Shown here: piece after piece, positions 17,989-25,471 of the stretch | Layout of the letters: each line of letters starts with the position of its first letter | How positions within the stretch are numbered: the first letter of the stretch is position 1 | Source of the DNA: Aneurinibacillus tyrosinisolvens | Lineage (GTDB): Bacteria; Bacillota; Bacilli; Aneurinibacillales; Aneurinibacillaceae | DNA: 56,108 nt | Direction of reading: 5' to 3' | NCBI RefSeq assembly: GCF_001015055.1 | Contig: NZ_BBWZ01000033.1 | Location: forward strand, 1-56,108 | Made by a program: the position numbers and the translations under genes | Notes under the pieces: model-generated | Databases searched by the model: none | Told to the model about the DNA's origin: nothing | The model's input: only the letters and a program-made list of their open reading frames with translations

Positions 17989-18205
17989 GACCGCAAGGTC
18001 AATAATGTTAGAAAAAAGGGAGGGCAGTCCACACAGACCGGCCTTCCTGACCCAGCGGAGCCGCCCGGAGAGCAGAAGAAGCCCGCAATTGTCTCCATCA
18101 CTGAGCTACCCAGATGTTTTGCGGGCTCTGCTCACAGGGAGGTGGAGCGGACAGTCCCCCCTTCCTCGCGGAAGGGAAAGGCAAGTGGACTGAACTCCCT
18201 TTTTT
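17989..18205 (+). repeat. dispersed structured repeat, copy 2 (apparently complete)
   Basis: There is a 5-prime hairpin with a GCAA loop (17989-18000). A long-range stem then pairs 18017-18022 with 18195-18200 and 18026-18032 with 18185-18191. Inside it, 18070-18076 pairs with 18127-18133 and 18081-18088 with 18119-18126. A local hairpin at about 18157-18174 has a TCGC loop. The closing stem runs into six T, so it could act as an intrinsic terminator. An open frame (18005-18193) overlaps it, and the last 35 codons are also open in copy 1. The differences show no third-codon-position bias, so I favour a structured RNA. It sits between the veg terminator and sspF. Confidence 0.82.
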
Positions 18206-18240
18206 CCTTTTTTTATTGCCTTCCTTTCATTATTTCCCAT

Positions 18241-18270
18241 GCGTCCTTTCAACGAAACAAGGACATATTA
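18241..18270 (+). promoter_or_regulatory. candidate sigma-G promoter of sspF
   Basis: CATATTA at 18264-18270 fits the sigma-G -10 element. The -35 region (18241-18245) is only a partial match. Alpha/beta-type SASP genes are normally sigma-G-dependent. Confidence 0.4.
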
Positions 18271-18300
18271 TACGCACGGGAAAGGAAGGAGGCTGTATAG

Positions 18301-18483
18301 ATGGCACGTAGACGAAGTATAATGTCTGAACAGCTCAAATATGAGCTGGCAAAAGACCTCGGGTTTTATGATACCGTTCAAAGAGAGGGTTGGGGCGGTG
18401 TCACAACCCGTGATGCAGGCAACTTGGTGAAACGGGCGATTCAACTCGCTGAAGAATCGTTGGCCAGACAGAATCCCAAATAA
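18301..18483 (+). CDS. sspF: alpha/beta-type small acid-soluble spore protein SspF
   Basis: The protein has 60 residues, matching the SspF subgroup: [25 protein letters not shown] in pieces, then a [18 protein letters not shown] region. Such proteins coat forespore DNA, protect it against UV and heat, and are degraded at germination by the GPR protease, which cuts within the [13 protein letters not shown] segment. AAGGAAGGAGG lies upstream of the ATG. The gene sits between veg and ispE as in B. subtilis. The structured repeat is inserted between the veg terminator and this gene. Confidence 0.95.
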   Translation: MARRRSIMSEQLKYELAKDLGFYDTVQREGWGGVTTRDAGNLVKRAIQLAEESLARQNPK

Positions 18484-18498
18484 ATACTTTCCCGAAGA

Positions 18499-18527
18499 AA
18501 GGCCAGGGGGCTCCCCTGGCCTTTCTG
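18499..18527 (+). terminator. intrinsic terminator of sspF
   Basis: AAGGCCAGGGG pairs with CCCCTGGCCTT around a very short loop, followed by a T-rich tail. Confidence 0.88.
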
Positions 18528-18529
18528 TA

Positions 18530-18559
18530 TTGCGATGGTTTTATAATTAGTGCTAAAAT
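18530..18559 (+). promoter_or_regulatory. sigma-A promoter of ispE
   Basis: TTGCGA (18530-18535) and TAAAAT (18554-18559) are 18 bases apart, with an extended TG motif one base before the -10 box. Confidence 0.65.
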
Positions 18560-18594
18560 GGTCAAAGTATAAAGTGAAGGGAAGAAAAAATTCG

Positions 18595-19470
18595 GTGAAT
18601 GATTCACGTCTCATGGTAAAAGCCCCGGCAAAAATCAACTTAACACTCGATGTGTTAGCGAAAAGGCCTGATGGCTATCATGAAATAGAAATGGTCATGA
18701 CAACCATCGACTTAGCTGACCGGTTAACTATTGAAACTCTTGAGGAAGACAGAATCGTTCTCGATTGTTCGGTTTGTTATTTGCCTCTTGATGAGCGAAA
18801 CCATGTGTACCAGGCCGCGAAGCTAATAAAAGAACGTTTTGGCATTAAGAAGGGTGTCCGTGTTTATATCGATAAGCATATACCCATTGCTGCCGGGCTG
18901 GCCGGGGGAAGCAGTGATGCGGCCGCCACGATTAGAGGATTGAACCGGTTGTGGAATTTAGAGATGAGCATAGAGGAAATGGCGGAGCTTGGTTCGCTAA
19001 TCGGTTCGGATGTCTCCTTCTGTGTATACGGCGGCACCGCTCTTGCCAGGGGAAGGGGAGAAAAAATCCAGCCTCTTCCGGCGCCTCCGCCCTGCTGGGT
19101 CATTCTGGCTAAACCTCCGATTGGTGTTTCTACCGGTGAGGTCTATGGAGCCCTCCAGGTCGGCAGCCTGACGGAAGGCTGCAAATCGGAACAGATGATA
19201 AAAGAAATTCAAGAAGGCGACTTTTATGGAATCTGCCGGGCATTGGGCAATCACCTGGAGTCTGTGACGCTGCAGATGCACCCTCAGGTTCTGATGATTA
19301 AAGACAGGATGCAGCGATTTGGAGCGGATGGTGTTCTGATGTCGGGCAGCGGGCCGACTGTGTTTGCTTTAGTTGAAAGGGAATCGAGGATGCAGCGGAT
19401 TTATAATGGGTTACGCGGCTTTTGCAAAGAAGTGCACGCTGTGCGAATGATTGGGGAAAATAATAGCTAG
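18595..19470 (+). CDS. ispE: 4-diphosphocytidyl-2-C-methyl-D-erythritol kinase
   Basis: The protein has 291 residues and carries out the ATP-dependent kinase step of the MEP isoprenoid pathway. It is a GHMP kinase: [12 protein letters not shown] near the N-terminus, the phosphate-binding loop [15 protein letters not shown] near residue 100, and the C-terminal [11 protein letters not shown] motif. GTG at 18595 is used as start because AGGGAAG lies ten bases upstream; an in-frame ATG lies at 18613. The order sspF-ispE-purR is conserved in B. subtilis. Confidence 0.95.
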   Translation: MNDSRLMVKAPAKINLTLDVLAKRPDGYHEIEMVMTTIDLADRLTIETLEEDRIVLDCSVCYLPLDERNHVYQAAKLIKERFGIKKGVRVYIDKHIPIAAGLAGGSSDAAATIRGLNRLWNLEMSIEEMAELGSLIGSDVSFCVYGGTALARGRGEKIQPLPAPPPCWVILAKPPIGVSTGEVYGALQVGSLTEGCKSEQMIKEIQEGDFYGICRALGNHLESVTLQMHPQVLMIKDRMQRFGADGVLMSGSGPTVFALVERESRMQRIYNGLRGFCKEVHAVRMIGENNS

Positions 19471-19473
19471 CAC

Positions 19474-19503
19474 TTGCGCATTTCCGTACATTAGTGGTAT
19501 ATT
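19474..19503 (+). promoter_or_regulatory. promoter of purR
   Basis: TTGCGC (19474-19479) and TATATT (19498-19503) are separated by 18 bases, immediately after the ispE stop. Confidence 0.55.
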
Positions 19504-19542
19504 CACTTAATAATATTCGGTTTTTGATACGGAGGAACGTAT

Positions 19543-20370
19543 ATGAAGAAATTGCGGAGAAGTGCCAGGCTTGTTGATATGACCCAGCATTTGCTTGCCC
19601 GTCCCCATAAGCTAATCCCACTCACCTTTTTTGCTGATCAATATGGAGCTGCAAAATCATCTATCAGTGAGGATCTTTCCATTATTAAAGAACTGTTTGA
19701 GTCGGAAGGTGTCGGATTGCTGAAAACGGTAGCCGGCGCGGCTGGTGGTGTAAAGTATATTCCGCGCATGAAGGCAGAAGAGGCCAGACAGACAATTGAG
19801 CGCATCGGCCGTACTCTCGAAAGCCCGGGAAGGCTGCTGCCGGGCGGATACCTTTATATGTCTGATTTGCTTGGGGATCCCGAATCGCTGGGCGAAATCG
19901 GCAAAGTGTTTGCTTCGATATTTGCCGATGCGGAAGCAGATTATGTAATGACGGTAGAAACGAAAGGCATCCCTCTCGCTTATGCCGCTGCTTACTATTT
20001 AAATATTCCTGTTATCATTGTTCGCCGTTACAGTAAGCTAACGGATGGTTCTGTTGTGAGCATTAATTATGTATCCGGTTCCAGCAAAAGAATCCAGACC
20101 ATGTCGCTCGCACGCCGGAGCCTGCCGGAGAATTCGCGGGTACTTATTATCGATGATTTTATGAAGGCAGGCGGCACAGCGCATGGAATGATCGACTTGC
20201 TTGAGGAGTTTAAAGCAAAGGTTGTAGGCGTAGGCGTATTAATGGAAACAGCGGATGTGGAAGAGCGTTTGGTCGACGATTATGTATCCCTGCTGCGCCT
20301 TGTTAATATGGATGTACGTGACAAAGAAATTCGTCTTGAGCTTGGCAATTACTTTACCGGGAAAGAATAA
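19543..20370 (+). CDS. purR: purine operon repressor PurR
   Basis: The protein has 275 residues. An N-terminal winged-helix domain (about 1-75) precedes a phosphoribosyltransferase-fold domain. That domain carries the PRPP-binding motif [12 protein letters not shown] near residue 205. In B. subtilis PurR represses purine synthesis and transport genes, binds tandem PurBoxes, and is released by PRPP. Catalytic residues of true phosphoribosyltransferases are not expected. GGAGG precedes the ATG. It is followed 16 bases later by ridA, giving the familiar purR-ridA pair. Confidence 0.96.
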   Translation: MKKLRRSARLVDMTQHLLARPHKLIPLTFFADQYGAAKSSISEDLSIIKELFESEGVGLLKTVAGAAGGVKYIPRMKAEEARQTIERIGRTLESPGRLLPGGYLYMSDLLGDPESLGEIGKVFASIFADAEADYVMTVETKGIPLAYAAAYYLNIPVIIVRRYSKLTDGSVVSINYVSGSSKRIQTMSLARRSLPENSRVLIIDDFMKAGGTAHGMIDLLEEFKAKVVGVGVLMETADVEERLVDDYVSLLRLVNMDVRDKEIRLELGNYFTGKE

Positions 20371-20386
20371 ACTGGAGGGATCAAAG

Positions 20387-20761
20387 ATGACAGAGAAGAT
20401 TACGACTGCACAGGCACCGGCCGCGATTGGGCCGTATTCGCAGGCGATTAAAACAGGAAACTTTATTTTTACATCGGGGCAGATTCCGTTAACGCCGGCA
20501 GGTGACCTCGTAACAGGGGATATTGTAGCGCAGACGCACCAGGTGTTTGCCAACTTAAAAGCAGTGCTTGCGGCAGCGGACGCCACGCTTGATCACGTTG
20601 TGAAAGCTACAGTGTTTGTTAAAGACATGGGAGACTTTGCAGCGATTAACGAGGTGTATGGACAATACTTCAACGATCACCGCCCGGCCCGGTCGCTCGT
20701 TGAGGTTGCCCGACTGCCTAAAGATGTCTCTCTTGAAATCGAACTCATCGCTTTCGTCTAG
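20387..20761 (+). CDS. ridA: RidA family enamine/imine deaminase (YabJ)
   Basis: The protein has 124 residues. ATG 20387 is selected because GGAGGG lies seven bases upstream. Family signatures are AIGPYSQAI near residue 14, FTSGQIPL near residue 32 and the substrate arginine region [13 protein letters not shown] near residue 104. RidA hydrolyses reactive 2-aminoacrylate released by PLP enzymes. Trimeric YabJ in B. subtilis was first linked to purine regulation because of its cotranscription with purR. Confidence 0.95.
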   Translation: MTEKITTAQAPAAIGPYSQAIKTGNFIFTSGQIPLTPAGDLVTGDIVAQTHQVFANLKAVLAAADATLDHVVKATVFVKDMGDFAAINEVYGQYFNDHRPARSLVEVARLPKDVSLEIELIAFV

Positions 20762-20830
20762 GTTATTGCATAGCTACATAGTGTAAAATCACAAAGATTA
20801 CAAAAACTCCATTTTTTTAAAAAAACTGGA

Positions 20831-20858
20831 AGGATTTTATCCACCTTTGTTGAAATAG
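20831..20858 (+). promoter_or_regulatory. candidate sigma-H promoter of spoVG
   Basis: AGGATTT (20831-20837) is followed after 14 bases by GAAATAG (20852-20858). The spacing equals that of the B. subtilis spoVG sigma-H promoter as I recall it. A very AT-rich stretch just upstream (20800-20826) would suit AbrB binding. Confidence 0.65.
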
Positions 20859-20900
20859 AGTTACAAGCTTCTGATAACTGGAAAAAGGTGGTGAGCAGAC

Positions 20901-21191
20901 ATGGAAGTGACTGACGTTAGACTTCGCCGGGTAAACACGGATGGGCGTATGAAAGCAATTTGTTCGATTACAATCGATAATGAATTCGTTGTCCATGATA
21001 TTCGTGTAATTGATGGGAATAACGGTATGTTTGTGGCAATGCCAAGCAAACGTACTCCCGAGGGAGAATTTAGAGACATTGCACATCCTATCGCTTCGTC
21101 TACTCGCGAGAAGATTCAGGCTGCAGTTCTGGCTGAATATGAGCGCGTAGGAGAGGCAGCAGAGGGAGAACTGGTAGAAGAGGGAGCATAG
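20901..21191 (+). CDS. spoVG: SpoVG RNA/DNA-binding regulator
   Basis: The protein has 96 residues and is highly similar to the SpoVG family: [31 protein letters not shown] (quoted to 20 residues), then [17 protein letters not shown]. SpoVG proteins bind nucleic acid and affect septation, spore cortex and virulence regulation. The first residues and the RRV...RMKA spacing are conserved. AAGGTGGTGAG provides the ribosome site. A sigma-H-type promoter upstream and a strong terminator downstream define a single-gene unit between ridA and glmU. Confidence 0.96.
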   Translation: MEVTDVRLRRVNTDGRMKAICSITIDNEFVVHDIRVIDGNNGMFVAMPSKRTPEGEFRDIAHPIASSTREKIQAAVLAEYERVGEAAEGELVEEGA

Positions 21192-21204
21192 AATCCAGTT
21201 GCAC

Positions 21205-21236
21205 AAGGGGCCTGTAGAGGGGCCTCTTTTTTTTAT
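21205..21236 (+). terminator. intrinsic terminator of spoVG
   Basis: A GC-rich 7-bp stem (21206-21212 with 21221-21227, one G-U pair) is followed by a long T run. Confidence 0.85.
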
Positions 21237-21263
21237 GCCTTTAGTGTCACAGGTGTTACCATC

Positions 21264-21292
21264 TTGAAATCAACCCTTAATTAAGATATAGT
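21264..21292 (+). promoter_or_regulatory. sigma-A promoter of glmU
   Basis: TTGAAA (21264-21269) and TATAGT (21287-21292) are 17 bases apart. Confidence 0.7.
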
Positions 21293-21324
21293 CAGTGTGG
21301 AACTTATCGAAATAGGAGGGTACC

Positions 21325-22689
21325 ATGCCAGATAAATTTGCGATTGTATTAGCGGCCGGACAGGGTACGCGAATGAAATCGAAACTGTATAAAGTATTGC
21401 ATCCTGTTTGCGGAAAACCAATGGTTCAGCACGTTGTAGACAGCTTGAACCGGTTGGACACAAATCGAATTGTTGTTGTTGTCGGCCATGGCGCCGAGAA
21501 GGTAAAAGAGCAATTAGGCGATAATATAGAATATGTCATGCAGGAGGAACAGCTTGGAACGGCTCATGCTGTTATGCAGGTAGCTTCTTTACTTAAGGAT
21601 AAGCCGGGCACAACCCTGGTTCTTTCAGGCGATGAACCGCTTATTAGTTCACAGACGCTTGAGGCGCTTGTTTCGCACCACGAAGCGAGCGGAGCGGCCG
21701 GAACAATTCTGACGAGGGTCATGGAAAGTCCGACAGGGTACGGACGAATTATCCGCGGTGCTGATGGTCTTGTAGAACGAATTGTGGAACAGAAGGATGC
21801 GACAGAACAAGAGAGAGCAGTGCGGGAGATTAATACCGGAACATACTGCTTTGATAATGAGAAGCTATTTAAAGCGCTTGATAAGGTTTCGAATGCGAAT
21901 GCTCAAGGAGAATATTACCTGACAGACGTCATTCAAATCTTGAAAGGCGCAGGTGAAAAAATCGAAGCATCCATTACGGAAGAAATAACGGTAGGGGTCA
22001 ATGATCGAGTTGCGCTGGCCAGAGCGGAAGCGCTTATGAGAGAACGGATCCTGAACCACCATATGAGACAGGGTGTCACGGTCATCGATCCGCACAATAC
22101 GTACATCCAGGCTGATGTTACAATCGGGCGAGACAGCGTGATTTACCCTGGAACAATCATTGAAGCAGGAACCGTGATCGGAGAAGATTGTATCATCGGA
22201 CCGCAAACCCAGTTGAAAAACTGCCAGGTTGGAGACGGTGTGGAAATTAAGCAATCGGTGCTGGCGGACAGCCGGATTGATAATGGGGCAACCGTCGGGC
22301 CGTTTGCCTATGTACGCCCAGGCTCCCACCTTGGCGAGAATGTAAAGGTCGGGGACTTTGTGGAAATTAAAAACACGACTATCGGCAAGGGAAGCAAGGT
22401 TTCTCACCTTACATACCTTGGTGATGCCGAAATCGGCCAGGATGTAAATGTAGGCTGCGGTACGGTGACGGTTAACTATGACGGTGTACGGAAACATAAG
22501 ACAGTGGTAAAAGATCATTCCTTTATTGGCTGCAACGCCAACCTGGTTGCCCCTGTTACTGTAGGAGAAGGTGCCTACGTTGCTGCGGGTTCGACCATCA
22601 CAAAGGATGTCCCGGACGGTTCCCTGGCGGTTGCAAGAGAACGGCAGACAAATAAAGAAGATTACGCTAAAAAAATTATTAAGAAATAA
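21325..22689 (+). CDS. glmU: bifunctional GlcNAc-1-P uridyltransferase / GlcN-1-P acetyltransferase
   Basis: The protein has 454 residues and makes UDP-GlcNAc for peptidoglycan and teichoic acids. The N-terminal pyrophosphorylase domain (about 1-228) starts with [19 protein letters not shown]. The left-handed beta-helix acetyltransferase domain (about 250-440) shows hexapeptide repeats and the [10 protein letters not shown] motif. AGGAGGG precedes the ATG. The gene is followed 22 bases later by prs, and the glmU-prs pair is conserved. Confidence 0.97.
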   Translation: MPDKFAIVLAAGQGTRMKSKLYKVLHPVCGKPMVQHVVDSLNRLDTNRIVVVVGHGAEKVKEQLGDNIEYVMQEEQLGTAHAVMQVASLLKDKPGTTLVLSGDEPLISSQTLEALVSHHEASGAAGTILTRVMESPTGYGRIIRGADGLVERIVEQKDATEQERAVREINTGTYCFDNEKLFKALDKVSNANAQGEYYLTDVIQILKGAGEKIEASITEEITVGVNDRVALARAEALMRERILNHHMRQGVTVIDPHNTYIQADVTIGRDSVIYPGTIIEAGTVIGEDCIIGPQTQLKNCQVGDGVEIKQSVLADSRIDNGATVGPFAYVRPGSHLGENVKVGDFVEIKNTTIGKGSKVSHLTYLGDAEIGQDVNVGCGTVTVNYDGVRKHKTVVKDHSFIGCNANLVAPVTVGEGAYVAAGSTITKDVPDGSLAVARERQTNKEDYAKKIIKK

Positions 22690-22711
22690 ACGATGGAGGT
22701 TATTGAGTAGC

Positions 22712-23662
22712 ATGGCGAATTATCGCGATCCGAAATTGAAGGTTTTTACGTGTAATGCAAATCCAGCTCTGGCAAAAGAAATCGTTGATCATATCGGACT
22801 CCCAATGGGGAATGCACAAGTCGTGCATTTCAGCGACGGAGAGGTCCAGATTAAGTTGAATGAAAGTGTACGCGGCGCTGATGTTTTTGTTATTCAATCA
22901 ACAAGCGCTCCTGTTAACGAGCACCTAATGGAGCTTCTTGTTATGGTGGATGCGTTAAAACGCGCTTCGGCAAAAAGCATTAACGTGGTGATCCCTTATT
23001 ACGGGTATGCCCGTCAGGATAGAAAAGCACGCGCCCGTGACCCGATTACGGCAAAGCTTGTGGCGAATTTAATTGACACAGCTGGAGCGCACCGCGTCAT
23101 TACTATGGATCTTCATGCTACTCAAATTCAGGGGTTCTTTGATATTCCTGTGGACCATTTACTCGGGGTACCCATTCTCGGGAAGCACTTCTCCGAGAAA
23201 AACCTGCAGGACGTTGTGGTCGTTTCGCCGGATCATGGCGGTGTAACGCGCGCCCGTAAGCTGGCAGAACGACTGGAAGCTCCGATCGCGATTATTGATA
23301 AGCGCCGTCCCGAGCCGAATGTTGCGGAAGTAATGAATATTGTCGGCAACATTGAAGGCCGTACAGCGATTATTATTGATGATATTATTGACACAGCGGG
23401 TACAATAACTCTGGCTGCCAATGCATTAATGGAATCGGGAGCCAAAGCAGTCTATGCATGCTGTACACACCCTGTTTTATCCGGTCCTGCAATTGAACGA
23501 ATCCAGAATTCAAGCATTGAGGAATTGATTGTTACGAACTCCATTCCACTCGGCCCGGAAAAGCGCATTGATAAAATTAAAGTTCTTTCGGTAGCGCCAA
23601 TTATCGGGGAAGCGATCATCCGCGTACATGAGGAACTGTCCGTAAGTAAACTGTTTGATTAA
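22712..23662 (+). CDS. prs: ribose-phosphate pyrophosphokinase
   Basis: The protein has 316 residues and makes PRPP from ribose-5-phosphate and [19 protein letters not shown], the catalytic [17 protein letters not shown] segment and the PRPP loop [13 protein letters not shown] are all present. ATG 22712 is used; GATGGAGG lies upstream. It supplies PRPP, the effector of PurR and the substrate of Hpt and NadC encoded elsewhere in this window. Confidence 0.97.
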   Translation: MANYRDPKLKVFTCNANPALAKEIVDHIGLPMGNAQVVHFSDGEVQIKLNESVRGADVFVIQSTSAPVNEHLMELLVMVDALKRASAKSINVVIPYYGYARQDRKARARDPITAKLVANLIDTAGAHRVITMDLHATQIQGFFDIPVDHLLGVPILGKHFSEKNLQDVVVVSPDHGGVTRARKLAERLEAPIAIIDKRRPEPNVAEVMNIVGNIEGRTAIIIDDIIDTAGTITLAANALMESGAKAVYACCTHPVLSGPAIERIQNSSIEELIVTNSIPLGPEKRIDKIKVLSVAPIIGEAIIRVHEELSVSKLFD

Positions 23663-23777
23663 TAAATGATTCTTCCTCTTCAGTTTTGGGTAAGGTAGAT
23701 AATGAGGATTTTTTGTTTCTGCTCTATCCTGTCCTGCTTTTTAATGAGGACAAACCACTCAGGAGGGTGATGAATGA

Positions 23778-24413
23778 ATGGCAATTGTACTGAAGGCTCA
23801 GAAGAGAGGAGCTGGCAAACATTCGGTCGTGCGTCAGCTTCGAATCGAGGGGAAAATCCCTGCGGTTATTTACGGAAGCGATGTGGAAAGCCAGCCGATT
23901 TCCATTGAGGAATCACAGTTTATGCAGGTTGTCCGTCAGCAGGGGATAAATCATGTTGTTCGCTTGGCTGTGGATGGAACTGAACACAATGTCATGATTA
24001 AAGATATTCAGCGTGAACCTCTGAAGGGAAGAACGCTGCATATTGATTTTGGTAAAGTAAACATGAATGAGGAAATTGATACGATTGTTCCGCTAACAAT
24101 TGAAGGAGAAGCAGAAGGTGTGAAGGCCGGAGGTGTGTTGGAGCAGCAGCTTCGTGAATTGAGCATTCGCTGCTTGCCGGGCGCCATTCCGGATTCGATA
24201 TCTGTTTCTGTTGAGAAGTTAGCTGTAGGAGATTCTTTGACAGTCGGTGATTTGGACATCCCGGCAGATGTAACGGTGCAGCACGAGGAAAGCGATGTTG
24301 TTCTGAGCATCGTGCCGCCTCGAATTGAACCGGTTGATGAAGGTACTGAGGGCGATGCCGCCGGGGATGCGGAAGCTTCCCGGACGGGAGAAGCTGCGGC
24401 TGACGAATCGTAG
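23778..24413 (+). CDS. rplY: ribosomal protein bL25, Ctc type
   Basis: The protein has 211 residues: an N-terminal 5S-rRNA-binding L25 domain (about 1-92), then a TL5/Ctc-type C-terminal beta domain (about 95-180) and an acidic tail rich in Glu, Gly and Ala. In B. subtilis the homologue ctc is a sigma-B general stress gene, but no sigma-B promoter is evident here. AGGAGGGTGATGA precedes the ATG. It sits between prs and pth as expected. Confidence 0.93.
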   Translation: MAIVLKAQKRGAGKHSVVRQLRIEGKIPAVIYGSDVESQPISIEESQFMQVVRQQGINHVVRLAVDGTEHNVMIKDIQREPLKGRTLHIDFGKVNMNEEIDTIVPLTIEGEAEGVKAGGVLEQQLRELSIRCLPGAIPDSISVSVEKLAVGDSLTVGDLDIPADVTVQHEESDVVLSIVPPRIEPVDEGTEGDAAGDAEASRTGEAAADES

Positions 24414-24440
24414 CAGTCAATGGGTAGGCAGAAGAAAGAG

Positions 24441-24488
24441 AAGGAAGCGTGACCTGGCCGGTTGCGCTTCTTTCCTGTTATCGTTTTT
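24441..24488 (+). terminator. hairpin after the Ctc gene
   Basis: GAAGCG (24444-24449) pairs with CGCTTC (24465-24470), followed by an imperfect T-rich tail reaching TTTTT at 24484-24488. It could be a partial terminator or attenuator before pth. Confidence 0.4.
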
Positions 24489-24516
24489 CGATGCTTTTCA
24501 TAAGGAGAGAAGGCGA

Positions 24517-25080
24517 ATGAAAGTCATTGTGGGATTAGGGAATCCAGGGAGAGAATATGAAAGAACCAAGCATAATGTCGGCTTCTGGGCGATTGACAGG
24601 TTAGCGGATGACCTGGGTATTACGCTTAACCAGGGGAAATACAAAGGATTAATTGGGGAAGGGCGGGCAGGCAGCGAAAAGGTTCTGCTGGTGAAACCGC
24701 TGACATACATGAACCTGTCCGGAGAGTGTGTAGCCCCGCTCTTGAACTTTTACAAACTGGATGCGGAGGAAGATTTGCTCGTTATTTATGATGATCTGGA
24801 TTTACCGTGCGGCAAATTACGTCTCCGTACAAAGGGAAGCTCCGGCGGCCATAACGGAATTAAATCATTAATTTCACATCTTGGAACGGAAGAATTTAAA
24901 CGAATTAAAGTAGGCATTGATCGCCCTGAACCGGGACGAAAAGTGCCTGATTATGTTTTGTCTTCTTTTCCACCGGATAAACAGACTGAAGTAGAAGAGG
25001 CGGTAAAACGGGCATGTGAAGCCGCGAAGGAATGGATGAGCATTTCTTTTCTTCGGGTTATGAATCAGTTTAATAAATAG
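24517..25080 (+). CDS. pth: peptidyl-tRNA hydrolase
   Basis: The protein has 187 residues (SpoVC in B. subtilis) and recycles peptidyl-tRNA. ATG 24517 has AAGGAGAG nine bases upstream and gives MKVIVGLGNPGREYERTKHN, which includes the catalytic histidine. TYMNLSG, DDLDLPCGKLRLR and GGHNGIKSLI are further signature motifs. It follows the Ctc gene and precedes fin. Confidence 0.97.
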   Translation: MKVIVGLGNPGREYERTKHNVGFWAIDRLADDLGITLNQGKYKGLIGEGRAGSEKVLLVKPLTYMNLSGECVAPLLNFYKLDAEEDLLVIYDDLDLPCGKLRLRTKGSSGGHNGIKSLISHLGTEEFKRIKVGIDRPEPGRKVPDYVLSSFPPDKQTEVEEAVKRACEAAKEWMSISFLRVMNQFNK

Positions 25081-25100
25081 TAAGCCGATTGCGCCTTTCT

Positions 25101-25130
25101 GTATGGCGGGTATGTCTTTTGGAAATAATA
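25101..25130 (+). promoter_or_regulatory. sigma-F promoter of fin
   Basis: GTATG (25101-25105), 15 bases, then GGAAATAATA (25121-25130). The -10 half matches GGNRANANTW completely and the -35 half matches 4 of 5. fin is a sigma-F gene in B. subtilis. Confidence 0.75.
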
Positions 25131-25165
25131 GAAAAAAGCATATCATACTTACGGGAGGCATAAGA

Positions 25166-25387
25166 ATGGCAATAAAGTACGTTTGCCCTCACTGTGGGAC
25201 ACAGCATGCGGCTATTGATACCAATATGGTGACAGAGGATACGCTTGGGCTCGGTTCCTTGACCCCAGAAGAGAGGGCAAATATAATTAGCTATGAAGAG
25301 AATGGGGACACTGTGGCGAGTGTGACGTGTGAGTACTGTAGTGAGGCCATTTACCGGCATCCTGAGTTAACACACCCTTTACAATAA
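25166..25387 (+). CDS. fin: anti-sigma-F factor Fin
   Basis: The protein has 73 residues (YabK). Two CxxC pairs, CPHC at residues 7-10 and CEYC near residue 58, form a zinc site. In B. subtilis Fin binds sigma-F late in engulfment and helps the switch to sigma-G. ATG 25166 has a GGGAGG site; the sigma-F-type promoter lies 36 bases upstream of it. Together with csfB this window encodes two zinc-binding anti-sigma proteins of the forespore cascade. Confidence 0.93.
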   Translation: MAIKYVCPHCGTQHAAIDTNMVTEDTLGLGSLTPEERANIISYEENGDTVASVTCEYCSEAIYRHPELTHPLQ

Positions 25388-25471
25388 ACGATGACGGACA
25401 AAGCCTTGGCTTTTGTGCTAAGGCTTATTTTTGCATTTGTCGATACAGCCGTTTGGAGAGGAGGACGAGAG

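Noticed and set aside
18005..18193. Possible 62-residue protein from repeat copy 2, whose last 35 codons are also open in copy 1
   Set aside because: Five of seven changed codons alter the residue and changes are not concentrated in third positions, whereas stems are preserved. The start is missing in copy 1. A structured RNA explains the data better, though a small peptide is not excluded.
21865..22713. Long open frame on the minus strand opposite glmU
   Set aside because: It lies entirely opposite a certain gene, has no ribosome site or family resemblance, and reflects the codon use of the sense strand.
23663..23777. Sigma-B promoter before the Ctc gene
   Set aside because: GTTT and GGGTAA occur but far too close together to form a sigma-B promoter.
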